Below, one piece after another: positions 10,160 through 21,495 of a stretch of DNA of 64,000 nt. The DNA is taken from contig NC_065920.1 in NCBI RefSeq assembly GCF_024586455.1, positions 73,214,215 to 73,278,214 of the forward strand, read 5' to 3'. The stretch's first letter is position 1, and each line of letters starts with the position of its first letter. Both the position numbers and the translations under genes were made by a program. The notes beneath the pieces are model-generated. The model was given only the letters and a program-made list of their open reading frames with translations. It made no database searches and had not been told where the DNA came from. The DNA is from Bactrocera neohumeralis (Eukaryota; Arthropoda; Insecta; Diptera; Tephritidae).

Positions 10160-11110
10160 ACGATCGACCACAACACGTGCGGGATAGATACCGCGAGTTG
10201 AAAAGGGAAGCGAGACCCATTTGCACACAGAAAAAGAAAGAGGCCGAAATGCGTGGGTACGAAAAGTTTGATAAGCTGGCCGACAGGGGTAATGCATATT
10301 CTTGTAGAACCCCCAAAGGTGATCTAATCACAGATGCCCAGAGCATACTTAAATTATGGAGGGAAAACTTCTCCAGCCTGCTGAATGGCAGTGAACGTAC
10401 AACGCCAGGAGAAGGCGACCCCGATTCCCCAATCGATGACGATGGCGCAGACGTTCCACTGCCCGACCATGAAAAAGTTCGAATAGCAATTACCCGCCTG
10501 AAGAACAACAAAGCGACGCGGGGCGATGGATTGCCGGCCGAGCTATTCAAACACGGCGGCGAAGAACTGATAAGGAGCATGCATCAGCTTCTTTGTAAAA
10601 TATGGTCGGACGAAAGCATGCCCAACGATTGGAATTTAAGTGTGCTCTGCCCAATCCACAAAAAAGGAGACCCCACAATCTGCGCCAACTACCGTGGGAT
10701 TAGTCTCCTCAACATCGCGTGTAAGGTTCAATAGAGCGTATTGTGTGAAAGATTAAAGTCCACCGTCAGCAAACTAATTGGACCTTATCAGTGTGGCTTT
10801 AGACCTGGAAAATCAACAACTCACCAGATATTCACCATGCGCAAAATTTTGGAAAAGACTAGTGAAAAGAGAATCAACACGCACCACTCCTTCATCAATT
10901 TCAAATCTGCTTTCGATAGCATGAAAAGGGGCTGCCTTTATGCCGCGATGTCTGAATTTGGTATCCAGGTTTCAGACAAGGCGACTCCCTATCGTGCGAC
11001 TTCTTCAATCTGCTGCTATTTGATATCATCGGCCTCAACACCCGCGCCGTTAGTTCTGCTTTCTCAAGACTGGACAAGGAAGCAAAGCAAATGGGTCTGG
11101 CAGTGAAATA
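10160..11110 (+). pseudogene. Retrotransposon reverse-transcriptase domain, broken
   Basis: The frame 9847-10734 carries the N-terminal RT motifs (RLKNNKATRGDGLPAELF; NWNLSVLCPIHKKGD). A stop at 10732-10734 separates it from the next block (10741-11106: GPYQCGFRPGKSTTHQIF and NFKSAFDSMKRGCLYAA). The catalytic Asp of motif A reads N in I-N-F-K, and the downstream aspartate pair is deleted. No activity is expected. Confidence 0.65.
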
Positions 11111-11172
11111 TCTCCTGTCATCAAACAAACAGTCGTCGCACTCGCGATTTGGCTCTCACGTCACTGTTGACA

Positions 11173-11991
11173 ACGTCCGGTGTGTTTTACGTGGGCACCT
11201 GCTGACGACAGCCTTTCTCCACGGCGCTCAAAAGCACAGCGGATCAAATCAATGCGTTGATCAGCGCCCTGAGAATGCTAAACATTTTCAGTACCAATTG
11301 GCAGTGTGGAATGGACACACTAACCCCCTTGGTAGGGTTCGAGGCCCATCTAAAACCTCTGCCGTGCTTTGGGTCCGGCACCCGGTTGCAATGCAACTCC
11401 ACATTCAACTGACAAAGCCAGTTCTTCCCGCATTTGAGTTTTAACCACAACCACCACGATACTCCACGAGGGGCCAGTCCGCATGAGCAGGTTGGAGTTA
11501 CGTCCAAGGGCTCCTGCTCCGCCAGGTACCAGGATTAAGTCTCCGGTCAGACCTCGTAGCCGAAACTACTACCAGTTGAGCTTCCATACGGCTCTGGACT
11601 GGTGGCCAGGGGTTGGACCCCATACATACATCACATACACACACCAAACAAAAATTAAACCCTATTTCCAGCCTTCGACGCTTAAATAATTGACGCGCAA
11701 ACGACCCTATCTGTTCGGTATTCCGACTAGTGGAGATCACACCACTAACATCTAATCGTCCATCAGTTCAGCTAATCCCCACACCACCCAGATCCCTAAT
11801 GTCCGAGCACATCGGACACTCCGCAATTGAATGCGACCAATTTTCAGACCCCGCCCCACAAAAACACCCCGACGTATCCGATAGGTGCCTCTGATGCAAA
11901 AATGCATTCAGAGGCCCATGCCCCGTAAGCAGGAAACCCAGACCCTGACAAAATCTGAAGTCTGGGTTATCCTCAACGAACCCCACGTCCA
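11173..11991 (-). mobile_element. Nested non-LTR retrotransposon fragment with 12-bp target duplication
   Basis: TCACTGTTGACA occurs at 11161-11172 and again at 11992-12003, exactly where host-element coding resumes. Between them the minus strand encodes the C-terminus of a different LINE: LTGHGPLNAFLHQRHLSD, then C-F-C-G-A-G-S-E-N-W-S-H-S-I-A-E-C-P, a C-x-C..H..C zinc motif usual at R1/LOA/Jockey-type ORF2 ends. The rest looks like 3' UTR. It inserted after the RTE-like copy was in place. Confidence 0.65.
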
Positions 11992-12769
11992 TCACTGTTG
12001 ACAGTCATAACTTTGAAGTTGTAGATAGTGTCGTATATTTGGGAACCAGCATAAACACCACCAACAATGTCAGCCTGGAAATCCAACGCAGGATAACTCT
12101 TGTCAACAGGTGCTACTTCGGGCTGAGTAGGCGATTGAAAAGTAAAGTCCTCTCTCGACGAACAAAAGCCAAACTCTACAAGTTGCTAATAATTCCCGTT
12201 TGATGAGTCGACGTTGCGAGTTTTCGAGAGAAAGGTTCTGCGAAAGATTTATGGTCCTTTACGCATTGGCCACGGCGAGTATCGCATTCAATGGAACGAT
12301 GAGCTGTACGAGATATACGACGACATTGACAAAGTTCAGCGAATTAAAAGACTACGATAGGTCATGTTGTCCGAATGGACGAAAGCACTCCAGCTCTGAA
12401 AGTATTCGACGCAGTACCCGCCGGAGGAAGCAGAGGAAGAGGAAGACCTCCACTCCGTTGGAAGGACCAAGTGGAGAAGGAAGCTGTTGTTAACTCGGCT
12501 ATAATCGCGTAAGCGGTGTCTACGCCAGTAAAGAAGAAGAAGAAAAACCTTATCACTATTAAGTAATTGAGCTATGATATGGAAAATTCATGAAACTGCC
12601 TTTCCTTGAACACGCTTAAATACGATAGATTAATGTGAAAAATGGGCAAATCAACATAGACTCTAAGATTGTGAATAATATTTTATTTATCTTAAATCAA
12701 TTTGGTTTTAATAAATTAAATTATATTTATAAAGTTTGTAAGCACTGATTTTTTCGTTATAATTATATA

Positions 12770-13075
12770 GGACATTACTTGGAATGTTGTTATACTCTGA
12801 ACTCCTCCGCTTTGAGATTATCAAAATTATTTGAAGCCGCTGAAATCAATTTCAGCTCCTCTCCTTGTTCGTCCAAAGTAAAACTGCCGAAATATTTCAA
12901 TCTTAGTCTTGGTAAAGCTGAACAATGGAGCAGAAAGTGCCTAGATGTTTCCAGTCAAGTTGTATGCAACTTTGATAATAAAAACTTTTTTCAAAAACTG
13001 TCGTACAACTTAGAAAAAAATATGGATTTGTTGCGCTCACAGCTTTCCTGCCTCTGTTTGATTTTCGCAACGTGA
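12770..13075 (-). mobile_element. LINE ORF2 C-terminal fragment
   Basis: The minus strand, with a frame interruption, reads like a LINE tail: S-R-H-F-L-L-H-C-S-A-L, then LRLKYFGSFTLDE. The His/Cys spacing fits the terminal zinc motif. It resembles the fragment at 63250-63480 (shared stretch around AGGAGaAAGTGtct). The plus-strand open frame here is a shadow. Confidence 0.4.
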
Positions 13076-13080
13076 CTTTT

Positions 13081-13615
13081 CAAAACATTTTAGGTGCCGT
13101 GTGTGTGATTTATCGCGATAATTTTTTTTTGGAAGGTATATTCTTAGGCTAACACACGAACTTGTACTAAAAATTGTCAAAAGTATATTCTTTTTCTGAT
13201 CAACTAACATAGTTGACAAAAAGGTAAGGAAAAATTACAAATTGTTTGTTTTCGTTTTTTGGTCCAGAATAATTCTATAGCCGGGGCGCTACCTTCAGGT
13301 AGATAAGGCTTGTTAGTTATATGAAGTATAGAACAAAAAGTTAACTATGGCACAGGGGTCCTCTTATTCGGAAGTGAAGGATAATCGATACATTTAAGTT
13401 CTGAATATAACATAATTCAAATGGCCTCCACAACTTCTTTGGCAGGAACGAATTCGAAGAACGCAATTTTCGAGCACTTTTTCCACTAATTAAACACTAT
13501 TATATAGCCCTGACAGACGACAGCGCTAATTTACTTTAACTTGCAGGCTTTTGATTTGATCTATGTTAATGCAAATTAGTAATGCACAAAAATTTCGTGC
13601 ATTTAGCTGAATTTA
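13081..13615. other. No gene recognised
   Basis: AT-rich spacer. The stretch near 13350 (CACAGGGGTCCTCTTATTCGG) resembles 19490 (CACTGGGGTCCACCTATTCGG), so it is part of a dispersed repeat that cannot be delimited. Confidence 0.4.
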
Positions 13616-13619
13616 CCAA

Positions 13620-14620
13620 ATTTCAGTAGTCAATACTGCCCATAAATGGCCGATTTTTGCTATTTTTTGACAGAGTCGCTTGAAATCTGCCGCCTCCTTT
13701 GTGTTTACAGCATGAGGGGTAAGCAGTTTTTATATTGCTAATTAAATTATGTAGTGTAAAATCACAACTTTTTGGAGACCATTCAATGTAATAAATTCTT
13801 GAAATAATCGCCTCTCTAAAGTTTTCCCGCGATAATTCGGTTGTTGCACGTAGCTCCGTCTTGTTGGAACCAGATTTTGTCAAGATTAATTTCTTCCAAT
13901 TGCGGACATAAAAAGTTGATTTTCATTGATCTACACCGCTCTCCATTGATAGTAGCGGTGTCACCAGCTTTATTTCGAATGAAGTACGGATCGATGATTT
14001 AACCAGACCAAAAACCACACCAGACTGTCAATTTAGGTAAATGTAATGGTTGCTCAAGAATAATTTGCGAATTTTTTTCGCACAAAATTCGACAGTTTTG
14101 TTTATTTACCGCACCACTCATATGAAAGTAGGCCTCATCGGAGAAGATGATTTTCTTAAAAAAATCACTATCGTTTTCAGGTTATTCCAAGGCAAAATGA
14201 GCAAATTCACGACGTTTGCGATGGTCCTACGTCTTCAGTTTTTGAGTGATTACAATTTTATATGATTACAAACCCAAATTCTTTCTCAAAGTCCTTCAGG
14301 TTGTGGTTCGAGACAGTCCCAATTCTTGAGAATGTCTTGGAATCGACAATTTGTGGTCGTCAGGAACACTTGCCTAAGCGGCAGTAATATTTTCATTACT
14401 TCGAGGGGTTCTTTGTCTTATTGATACTTGAATGTTATGTTAAGAAAATATACGCTCGAAGTTTTCAATAATTCGCCGAATTGTGAGCACAGGCGGACGA
14501 TTATTAGGACCACAAATTGACAAAAGCGCAAAAATTGCAATTGGGAGATGATTATTTTGATAAAAAATTTAAAAATTTCTAAATGTTGTTCTTGCATATA
14601 TCTTTTCATAATAAAATTGT
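13620..14620 (-). mobile_element. DDE (IS630/Tc1-mariner superfamily) transposase remnant
   Basis: The minus strand, with several frameshifts, encodes FSDEAYFHMSGAVNKQNCRI, LTVWCGFWSG, DPYFIRNKAGDTATINGERC and DKIWFQQDGATCN. The D of SDEA and the D of QQDGAT are two catalytic aspartates. The C-terminal part is eroded (EWSPKSCDFTLHN instead of the usual PPRSCDLTPLD). The element is dead. Related pieces are at 23600-24320 and 19690-19845. Confidence 0.65.
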
Positions 14621-14985
14621 AAACAATGAGAAAAAAGTCATTACCAGATATCTAAAGTATTTGTAAATCTGAATACTGGATTCCTTCCACGTTGCGTATA
14701 CGCCGCGTCTTCTTTTCAAAAAATTGGATTGAGCTATGTCTTCGCCAAAGAATGAAACGCTACAAAAACTATCAACGATTTGAAATTTTTCTCCTCGCTA
14801 TCTGTGTGTGCTACTTTCTTGTGAAAAAATTTACATGTTAGTGAGTTGAATTCGATACAAGGGGGTGAACAATTTTCAAAGTTCTACTTGATTAAAAAAT
14901 TCTGTGAGCCTCTTTTCCTGATAATAATATGCTTTGGCCCTAAAATTGATAAAAACGAGTGAATACTATACCCCTTTGGTGATTC
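14621..14985. other. No gene recognised
   Basis: Spacer between two transposon remnants. Nothing with coding or RNA-gene character is seen. Confidence 0.4.
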
Positions 14986-15395
14986 AACTACGTCGAAAAC
15001 TCAAGTTTATGATTGGTATAAATCGTTCCCGCCCCGAGAAGAAGTGAACGATTTGCCACGTTCAGGACGTCCTTCGACCTCTTCAACTGATGAAAACGTC
15101 GACAAAATAAAGGAAATGGTGCTCGAAAATCGTCATTATCGTTTGCGAGAGATAGCCGAAATAATGGACATGTCTCATGAGACCGCTCGTCATATTTTGG
15201 TTGATGTTTTGGGTATGCGGAAAGTCGCAACCATTTTGGTCGCCCACTTTTTGCCATATGGTTATATGGTGACACAATGTGATTGGTAGGACTGGAGATA
15301 TACGACTGCAACGACATCTATTGACAAAATACGAAAAGACCTTTTCGACTAGGACTTCGACTTTTTATCCTAGAAAAAATAAATGGCTGTTATAA
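14986..15395 (+). mobile_element. Mariner remnant fused to a terminal inverted repeat
   Basis: A short frame (15044-15260) reads LPRSGRPSTSSTDENVDKIK, RHYRLREIAEIMDMSHETAR and HILVDVLGMRKVA: a mariner helix-turn-helix. It runs directly into the inverted-repeat sequence of another mariner family (15265-15345: GATATACGACTGCAACGAC, then AAATACGAAAAGACC), as at 21412-21493 and, inverted, 23239-23320. The transposase middle and C-terminus are lost. Confidence 0.6.
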
Positions 15396-15668
15396 TAAAG
15401 GATATACTATATAGTTTAATGCCGAAAATAAGTGATATCGGTTTCCGAGTCATTCCGGGAAGCTGTTCAGACCTTCCCTAACCGAATTAATCTTGATACG
15501 GAACTGTACAACTCACCTGATTATGAAGAATAAAAAGACAAAAATAAATTTCTCTTAAACAAATAATGGCTTTCATTATTTTCGCGTCACTTAAAAATAC
15601 ATAACAATAAAATATTTACACATAATATCAGCATACATATAAAGGTCAACTTTATAAATATATACGTA

Positions 15669-15674
15669 TTTATT
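15669..15674 (-). terminator. Poly(A) signal for bZIP gene 2
   Basis: TTTATT on the plus strand is AATAAA on the minus strand, 27 bp past the stop codon. The close spacing implies a very short 3' UTR. Confidence 0.5.
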
Positions 15675-15700
15675 ACAATATACAAAATTGTGGTTTTTCT

Positions 15701-16984
15701 TTATAAAACGTCCATGATATGATTTACTGATTCTGCTTCACCCATTTCCTGTTCCAAAATTTTAGCAATTCTTCGCATGCGTCTATATTTTCGACAAGCG
15801 ATAGTGTTTCGTTCACGGGCAAGTCGCTGCTCCGCCGATTCTTCCTTCTTCGGGCGATGGCGTACCATATTCGGCCGATACTTTAATATATGTTCTAACT
15901 TAAATGCGGAAGACATCATTTTAATTTTCTTTTCAGATGCTGTTAACTTTTCGGCTAAATATTCGATAGATTTGCGCTTAGTAGAGTTGCCGGAGGACGG
16001 CGTCGCCTCTGGCAACAATGGTTTCGTCGCGGTGGGTGCTGGTGAAGAAGGCTTGGTAAAGATAGTTGGCTGGACAGCTTGTTGCGGTCGAGGATTTTCG
16101 GTGATCTTGGCTTGATTTTTGGGTTCATTGTAGTATTGAGGTGTTGTTGAGACAACTTGAACTTCTGGATAGAATGTTTTGTTAACCTTATTTGCTTGGG
16201 TTACCAGCGCGTTCATTGTGGTGCTATCCGGGAAACTCTTGGATCTTGGCATCCCTGCACACTCTTTAGGCTGATGTGCCCTTGTCGGTGATGGAGGTGC
16301 TGATGTGGTTACGTTTGACCAAGGCTGCGCGACGTTTGTATGATAGTATTGACCTGCTGTTGAATTCGTTGGGAGTGCGGTGTAAGGTAGCATATTAGCC
16401 ACATTATGTGTGAAACCCGGCTGGGCAATTCCTGGCTGTGCTGGTATAAGCACCTGTCGTTGTGCGTGTAACATATTCATCATTGGTATTGTATATTGGC
16501 TAGTGGGTCGGTAATTTGGTGGATATGCAGGCACATACGGCGGTTGAGCATAGAGCAGCCTCCTGTCCATGGTATAGTCTCCATAGCGTTGGTCAAATGG
16601 TGAGTTCGGTGGTGTGAGTGACGGTGGCGAGATAGGAATAGCATTTGCATAAACCATTGATTGTTGTATGGCTGCCATACTTGATGGCGGAATGGCCGTT
16701 GTTGCACGTACCCTTTTCACATTATTAGAGGTCGTCGGTGGATCGTTTAAGTTTACCACCTTCTGTACTGGGTATCCCAAATGTTGGTCCAGAAGCGTGT
16801 CCTTTACCTGTTCTACCTGCGATTGACGAGAATTAGTTTCCTCATTGACCCATGGACGAAAAAATGTGGAAGATTTCGACTTATTTACCATTTTGTCCTT
16901 TGGAGAGCATTGCTCATGGATGGTCTTGCCTTTTGAAGAACATCCATTGACAACAGATGAATTGATATTCAAAAATTGCTTCAT
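15701..16984 (-). CDS. bZIP gene 2: C/EBP-like basic-region protein with short degenerate zipper
   Basis: Intronless 427-residue protein. Residues 35-45 contain FFRPWVNEE, matching PFRPWE in gene 1. The middle is rich in Pro, Gln, Ser, Thr and Tyr (several PPS/PPN motifs), as in transcription-factor activation or repression regions. KRKSIEYLAEKLTASEKKIK precedes a conserved block (FKLEHILKYRPNMVRHRPKK), then the basic region RLARERNTIACRKYRRMRRI with its signature Asn at about residue 393. Only about 20 residues follow, and heptad d positions counted from the basic region read E, E, D rather than Leu, so no canonical zipper exists. The start ATG at 16984 lies 65 nt below the predicted start site. 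The product is inferred to be nuclear and DNA-binding. It is a paralogue of genes 1 and 3, in opposite orientation. Confidence 0.9.
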   Translation of the reverse strand: MKQFLNINSSVVNGCSSKGKTIHEQCSPKDKMVNKSKSSTFFRPWVNEETNSRQSQVEQVKDTLLDQHLGYPVQKVVNLNDPPTTSNNVKRVRATTAIPPSSMAAIQQSMVYANAIPISPPSLTPPNSPFDQRYGDYTMDRRLLYAQPPYVPAYPPNYRPTSQYTIPMMNMLHAQRQVLIPAQPGIAQPGFTHNVANMLPYTALPTNSTAGQYYHTNVAQPWSNVTTSAPPSPTRAHQPKECAGMPRSKSFPDSTTMNALVTQANKVNKTFYPEVQVVSTTPQYYNEPKNQAKITENPRPQQAVQPTIFTKPSSPAPTATKPLLPEATPSSGNSTKRKSIEYLAEKLTASEKKIKMMSSAFKLEHILKYRPNMVRHRPKKEESAEQRLARERNTIACRKYRRMRRIAKILEQEMGEAESVNHIMDVL

Positions 16985-17046
16985 TTTCGGTTATTGTGGT
17001 TTTGATTTTACGACTTATTCCTGCTGAATTAGTTTTAAGGAATGAC

Positions 17047-17077
17047 ACTGAACGGCGACGCGTACAAGGTTTTTATA
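17047..17077 (-). promoter_or_regulatory. TATA/Inr promoter of bZIP gene 2
   Basis: On the minus strand TATAAAAA runs from 17077 to 17070, and TCAGT runs from 17051 to 17047 with the initiator A at 17049. The TATA box is therefore at -28, close to normal. Confidence 0.65.
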
Positions 17078-18435
17078 GCTGAACAGACGGGCTGCTGTGA
17101 GATAGCCTAGAACGATGGCAGTGAACATAATTAACGTACCTGCTTCATAATTTTGGTCTAAGGTGATTTAACTTTAATTGAAATAACAATAGAGCCCTAA
17201 TGAATTTTTAGAAGCCTTCTTTAACATATAATTGTTCATTGCGCAGAAAACAAAGAAACTTTGTGAAAACTTTACCTTCACCTTTGTTATCTTTCAACCA
17301 ACACACGCAGGTAGGCGAGACATATCTCCAATGACATAGAATAGATTATTAACACAATATATTTGGTTTCCTCAAGGTTTTACGAATATTTTAACGAAAG
17401 ATCTTTGTATCTGCAATTTTTTACTAACCTATATTCTTTCCTGCCACCTTTAAAGCCCACGAGTCAAGGTGCTCGGAAAATTTTCATTACAATTTTGGCC
17501 TTTTTCAACGGTCAACATCAATTTAAATTAACATTTTATTAGATTTGCAACAATGTTTCTTTTGGATACTTTATCCGATCATTATCAAGTTATAAAAAAG
17601 TCATAAAAGTACTTGAGCTTATTTGGCAACATAAATAATAAATATGCATATGGGTACAATTAAGCGAAATTTTCTCAAAAAAATATGATATCAATAAATT
17701 TTGTCGATTATTCAAAATTTCCATCGATTTTCTCTCTACAGCCATGGCTATATGTGATTACATTTCACTTTCATTTAAATTTACATTTTGGGAAGAAAAA
17801 GAAATTGATTATAATAGATATTATCGGATCTTGCTGAATCCTTAAAAATAAGTTTGTAACGGTCAAATATTTATTACATTACTTCATTGAAATCTTCTAT
17901 TGCACATTTACTGCGGTCAGCTTTAGGTGTGGCATTGAAATCGATTTCTCACAAAACCTACGGAGCAGGTATACAACCGAAGCAGGTAGACGTTTGTTAA
18001 TGCTTAAAAATTGCACAAGGAATAATGAATATTAGTTAATGATGGGCTATAAAGAATTCTGAAAGGTTCACATTTATCGCGAATATTCGTTAAGGAAGTA
18101 TTATAAAAACCCAATTAACTCCAGAACTGTAAGGATTAACGCTAAATGTGTGTTTTGTATTGGTTATAGGCTTAGGATTTCTACCTACATTACTTTAGGA
18201 TCGTAAAACTTTCTAACAATAATTTTTTTTGGAATTTCCTAATGGGTAGCAAACTTGGAGGAAAAAATTTATTGCCTCCTTGCTTGTCAAGAAATGTCTG
18301 TAAATACTCAAATATTTCTAAAAATATATAAATATTAAAAAAAAAACAATTTCAATAGAATATTAAAAAAATTATACATAATTTGTATACTCAATATATT
18401 TATAGTAAACATTGAAAAAAGTCGTAATTTCATAA
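17078..18435. other. Intergenic, no gene recognised
   Basis: AT-rich DNA upstream of bZIP gene 2. No other coding or RNA feature was seen. Confidence 0.45.
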
Positions 18436-18439
18436 AAAA

Positions 18440-19115
18440 ACAACTTTTATAAAATTATATTGACGCTCCACCTTAATGTTTATGAGCCAGAAAGTAGAAA
18501 CAAGATATTGGAGATCTAAAGATGGAAGCGTAATCTCTACATGGAATTCATATGTGAAGATTTTTGTTACCACGACTTACATTTCATAAACTTATTTTGA
18601 CGCTCTACCTTAATGTGTATGAGCAAGAAAGTAGAAAAAAGATATTGGGGATCTAAAAATGGAAGCTTAATCGCTCTCTTTCTCTGCATGGAATTATGCT
18701 GAGCTTTCTATCATATTTTTAAGAGTTAGTTCAAAAGTGCAGACTTTTTGTCACGACTCACTCATATATGGAGACTTTTGTTGTCACGACTCACTCATAT
18801 GTGGAGACTTTTGTTGTCCCGACTCATATTTAAAAAAATTATTTTGACGCTCCACCTTAATGTTTATGAGCTTTCAAATATATTTTTTAGTGCTGGTTCA
18901 TATGTGGAGACTTTTGTTATCACGACTCACATTTAAAAAAATTATATTGACGCTCCACCTTAATGTGTATGAGAAGAAATAAGATTTGGAGATTTAAAAA
19001 TGAGAGCATAATCACTCTCTTTCTCTACATGAAATTATGCTCAGCTTTCAATCATATTTTTTAGAGCTGGCTCATACGTGGAGACTTTTCTAGTGACGCC
19101 TCGCAGTTTGTGGAA
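18440..19115. repeat. Complex tandem repeat array
   Basis: TTGACGCTCCACCTTAATG and close variants recur near 18460, 18597, 18842 and 18944, each followed by TATGAG and an AGAAGTAGAAA-type stretch. An embedded ~35-bp unit (GTGGAGACTTTTGTTGTCAC) repeats head to tail at about 18740-18830 and again near 18905 and 19078. The open frame at 18748-18936 is the repeat itself. Confidence 0.7.
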
Positions 19116-19685
19116 GACTGGCAGGCGAGGAAAGTCAAAACACCGAATTGCCGAATCTCGATCAGTTTGAGTAACAGCTATATGCGATAGTGAACCGATC
19201 TGAACAATAGATTCGGAGAGTATTGTTGCCTGGGAAAATGAACTAAGCTAATAAATAATCTAAAAAGTTTTCCATGTAAGCACTTTATTTCGATCCTTCA
19301 GGTTGTATGGCAGCTACATGCTCAGTTCAAAGAAATATCTCACATATTGACCGGTAATACTACTTATATGAAGGCTGGGAAAAACATGTAGCAATTTGTT
19401 ATAATTTCGGAACTAAACCATAGCATATTCAGTGGAAACTTTATGGATGTCCGGTGACCCCGATATTTTCGGAAAAAATCGGTCATACGCACTGGGGTCC
19501 ACCTATTCGGTACCTTGTGGCTTCAACAGTTATGATCCGATCTTGAAAATTTTAAGACTTGAGATGGCATATATTAAAGGTACTATTTGAGCAAAGTTTT
19601 ATTCCAATATATTCATTGGTTCTTGATTTGTAAAGGGAAAAGTGAAAGAATTATATGGAATTCGGTCTGTTATAAGAGAAGTAGT
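19116..19685. repeat. Dispersed repeat sequence, partly family A
   Basis: GTATGGCAGCTACATGCTCAG near 19313 resembles the GTATGGCAGCTATATGCTATAG core of family A. The rest (for example TGGGGTCCACCTATTCGG at 19494) looks like dispersed noncoding repeat DNA. Ends cannot be set. Confidence 0.35.
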
Positions 19686-19689
19686 CGAG

Positions 19690-19845
19690 ATTATAGTCCG
19701 ATTTCGCACTGTTGGACTCAACGGATGGACAATCTGAGACGTAGCCGCGAGCAACATTTAAAAAGGATAATCCTCTAAAAATAAATGCCAAAAGATGCTC
19801 TTTCGAATGATAATAAACATTTCATATTAAATTTTAATTTTTTGT
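19690..19845 (+). mobile_element. DDE transposase C-terminal scrap
   Basis: Codons read W-T-Q-R-M-D-N-L-R-R-S-R-E-Q-H-L, followed by a lysine-rich I-I-L end and an AATAAAnATTTC-rich tail. A closely matching tail is found inverted at 23620-23735. This is the extreme C-terminus of the DDE family at 13620 and 23600. Confidence 0.5.
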
Positions 19846-19849
19846 GTTT

Positions 19850-20700
19850 TTTTAAACGTAGGGAACCTCGAAATGGATCATCAAATGGATATAATGATGA
19901 TTTGAACGGTAAGTTTTCTCCGTTGACGTGAAGTACCATGGATATACAGGAATTTGTTGTCTAAAATCGTCGTTTCAACTTTATGGTTACTCCAGAAAGC
20001 AAAATAAAATTATGAATTATTCGGAATAATCACATCGACAAATTTTCGGAGTTTATTTTTAAAAAGTATTGTATAAATAGTGTTCGCAAATAATTAAATA
20101 GAGATTGTACAATGTATATGTACTTCAAGAACTTTATTTGCCTTCAGCTGAGTTTGTATGTACATTCAAAATGATTTGAGTTGCGCTTATCTCCGGAAAC
20201 AACATCGTTTATTTAGCTTTTGAAAAACTAATAGACTTGAAAAGTTTACTCATTCGAACGGAGATAGTGGGTGAGCACACACTTTAAGTAGTTTTATTTG
20301 TATAAGTGCATGACAATTTTGGACTTTCGACAGCTTGTTAGATTGCCGTCGTATTTTAATCGCGCATCTAGGGGCTATTTCGCTATTTCTATGACATTGA
20401 AATTTGTAGAAAGCACAACTATGTTATGCACTTGACAAATCAATGATAATGACAGAAATTTCTAAAATGTAAATATGCAAGCTTGATATTTTGACTGGTT
20501 TTGAGTAGTAGTTGCTGCCTAAAATATTAACAATATTTTGGAAATCCGGACATGTTTCGGTTACTCAAATTTCCAGTTCTCAACTCACTATAGTCTCTTC
20601 TCCTTCCGCTGTTTCTAAAAGTATAATGAAAACATAATTTCTAGAGAGCAGAGCAGAGTGCTATACAAACGTGTTAATAAAGGATTGTGGAGTTTAAGCT
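19850..20700. other. No gene recognised
   Basis: AT-rich spacer. No recognisable frame, repeat array or promoter pair. Confidence 0.4.
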
Positions 20701-20779
20701 CAGCGGCAATATTTTTTCTAACATCAGCCTGAAATAACGAACTAATTTATCTAAAATTTCCTTCTGCTTGGGTTTTTCC

Positions 20780-21493
20780 AAAGGCATGTGGTAAAAACTC
20801 TTGGTTTTTGCACCACAATAATACACTGCCACCAACTGCATTGCTTCTTCGTGAGTTTTTCGTCAAATTTTCAACCAATATCGTGCCGCAACCAACATAT
20901 TAGCCTGATTTAGCTCCGAGGGACTTCAGGCTATTCAGCAAACTCCAATGACCGCTCCGGGGAAACCGCTGTGAGTCAATTGAAGCCATTAACAGTGAAT
21001 CGCTACGCGCTTTGAAGGCTATTATTGGAATTTGACTTTAACAAGCGTTTCGAGGATTTGAAAAAACATTGGCAAAGTGTATTGGTACCAAGTGGGATTA
21101 CTTTGACACAGATTTTGAAGTACTATATAAATTAAGAATTTTAGAATTAAAAAAAGTCTTACTATTTTTTGCTCATAGGTGTGTATACAAAACATGCAAA
21201 AATACTAATTTTCTAGTTATCGTATTCGTCTGCGAGTAATTACTGATTTTGAAAAAAAGGTGTTTCGGGAAAAAACGGAATAGATAAACGGTTTGAGCTA
21301 TTTGCACTGAGTTGCTATATTTTAGGAGACTGTATTGTAAAATTTTTGAAATTCTAATTAAAAATTTTCGTATGATATTTTTAATGGCATATAAATCAAA
21401 TGCATCGAAATGTGATTGATAGCACTAAAGATATACGACTACAACGACATGTATTGACAAAATACGAAAATACTTTTTCGACTACCCAATATA
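20780..21493 (+). mobile_element. Mariner C-terminal remnant with 3' inverted repeat
   Basis: Broken codons from about 20820 to 21130 parallel the mariner C-terminus at 31780-32010 (shared GATTTAGCTC, GGCTATTCAGCAAACTCCAA, TTGACTTTAACAAGCGTTTCG). The 3' terminal inverted repeat ends at about 21493 (CTTTTTCGACTACCCAATAT). The transposase is riddled with stops. Confidence 0.6.
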
Positions 21494-21495
21494 TG

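Larger units (their letters stand above)
8966..12542 (+). mobile_element. RTE-like non-LTR retrotransposon, inactive, with a nested insertion
   Basis: A near full-span element bounded by AAAAACCTTACC (8954-8965) and AAAAACCTTATC (12543-12554), an 11/12 target duplication. The 5' end (GGAGGATT, then ATGTGTAGAAGTTCACGC) matches the start of the copy at 57159. An AP-type endonuclease (about 9340-9900) shows VLGDFNARVGKE and ATNQIDHVVIDG. A reverse transcriptase follows (about 10450-11110): NKATRGDGLPAELFKHGG, CPIHKKGDP, NYRGISLLNIACKV, YQCGFRPGKSTTHQ and FKSAFDS. The C-terminal part resumes at 12004 (VVYLGTSINTTNNVSLEIQR). The tail is short GAA repeats. Frameshifts, a stop at 10732-10734 and a deletion that removes the expected F/Y-A-D-D motif make it dead. 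The RTE assignment is from memory of family style. Confidence 0.75.
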
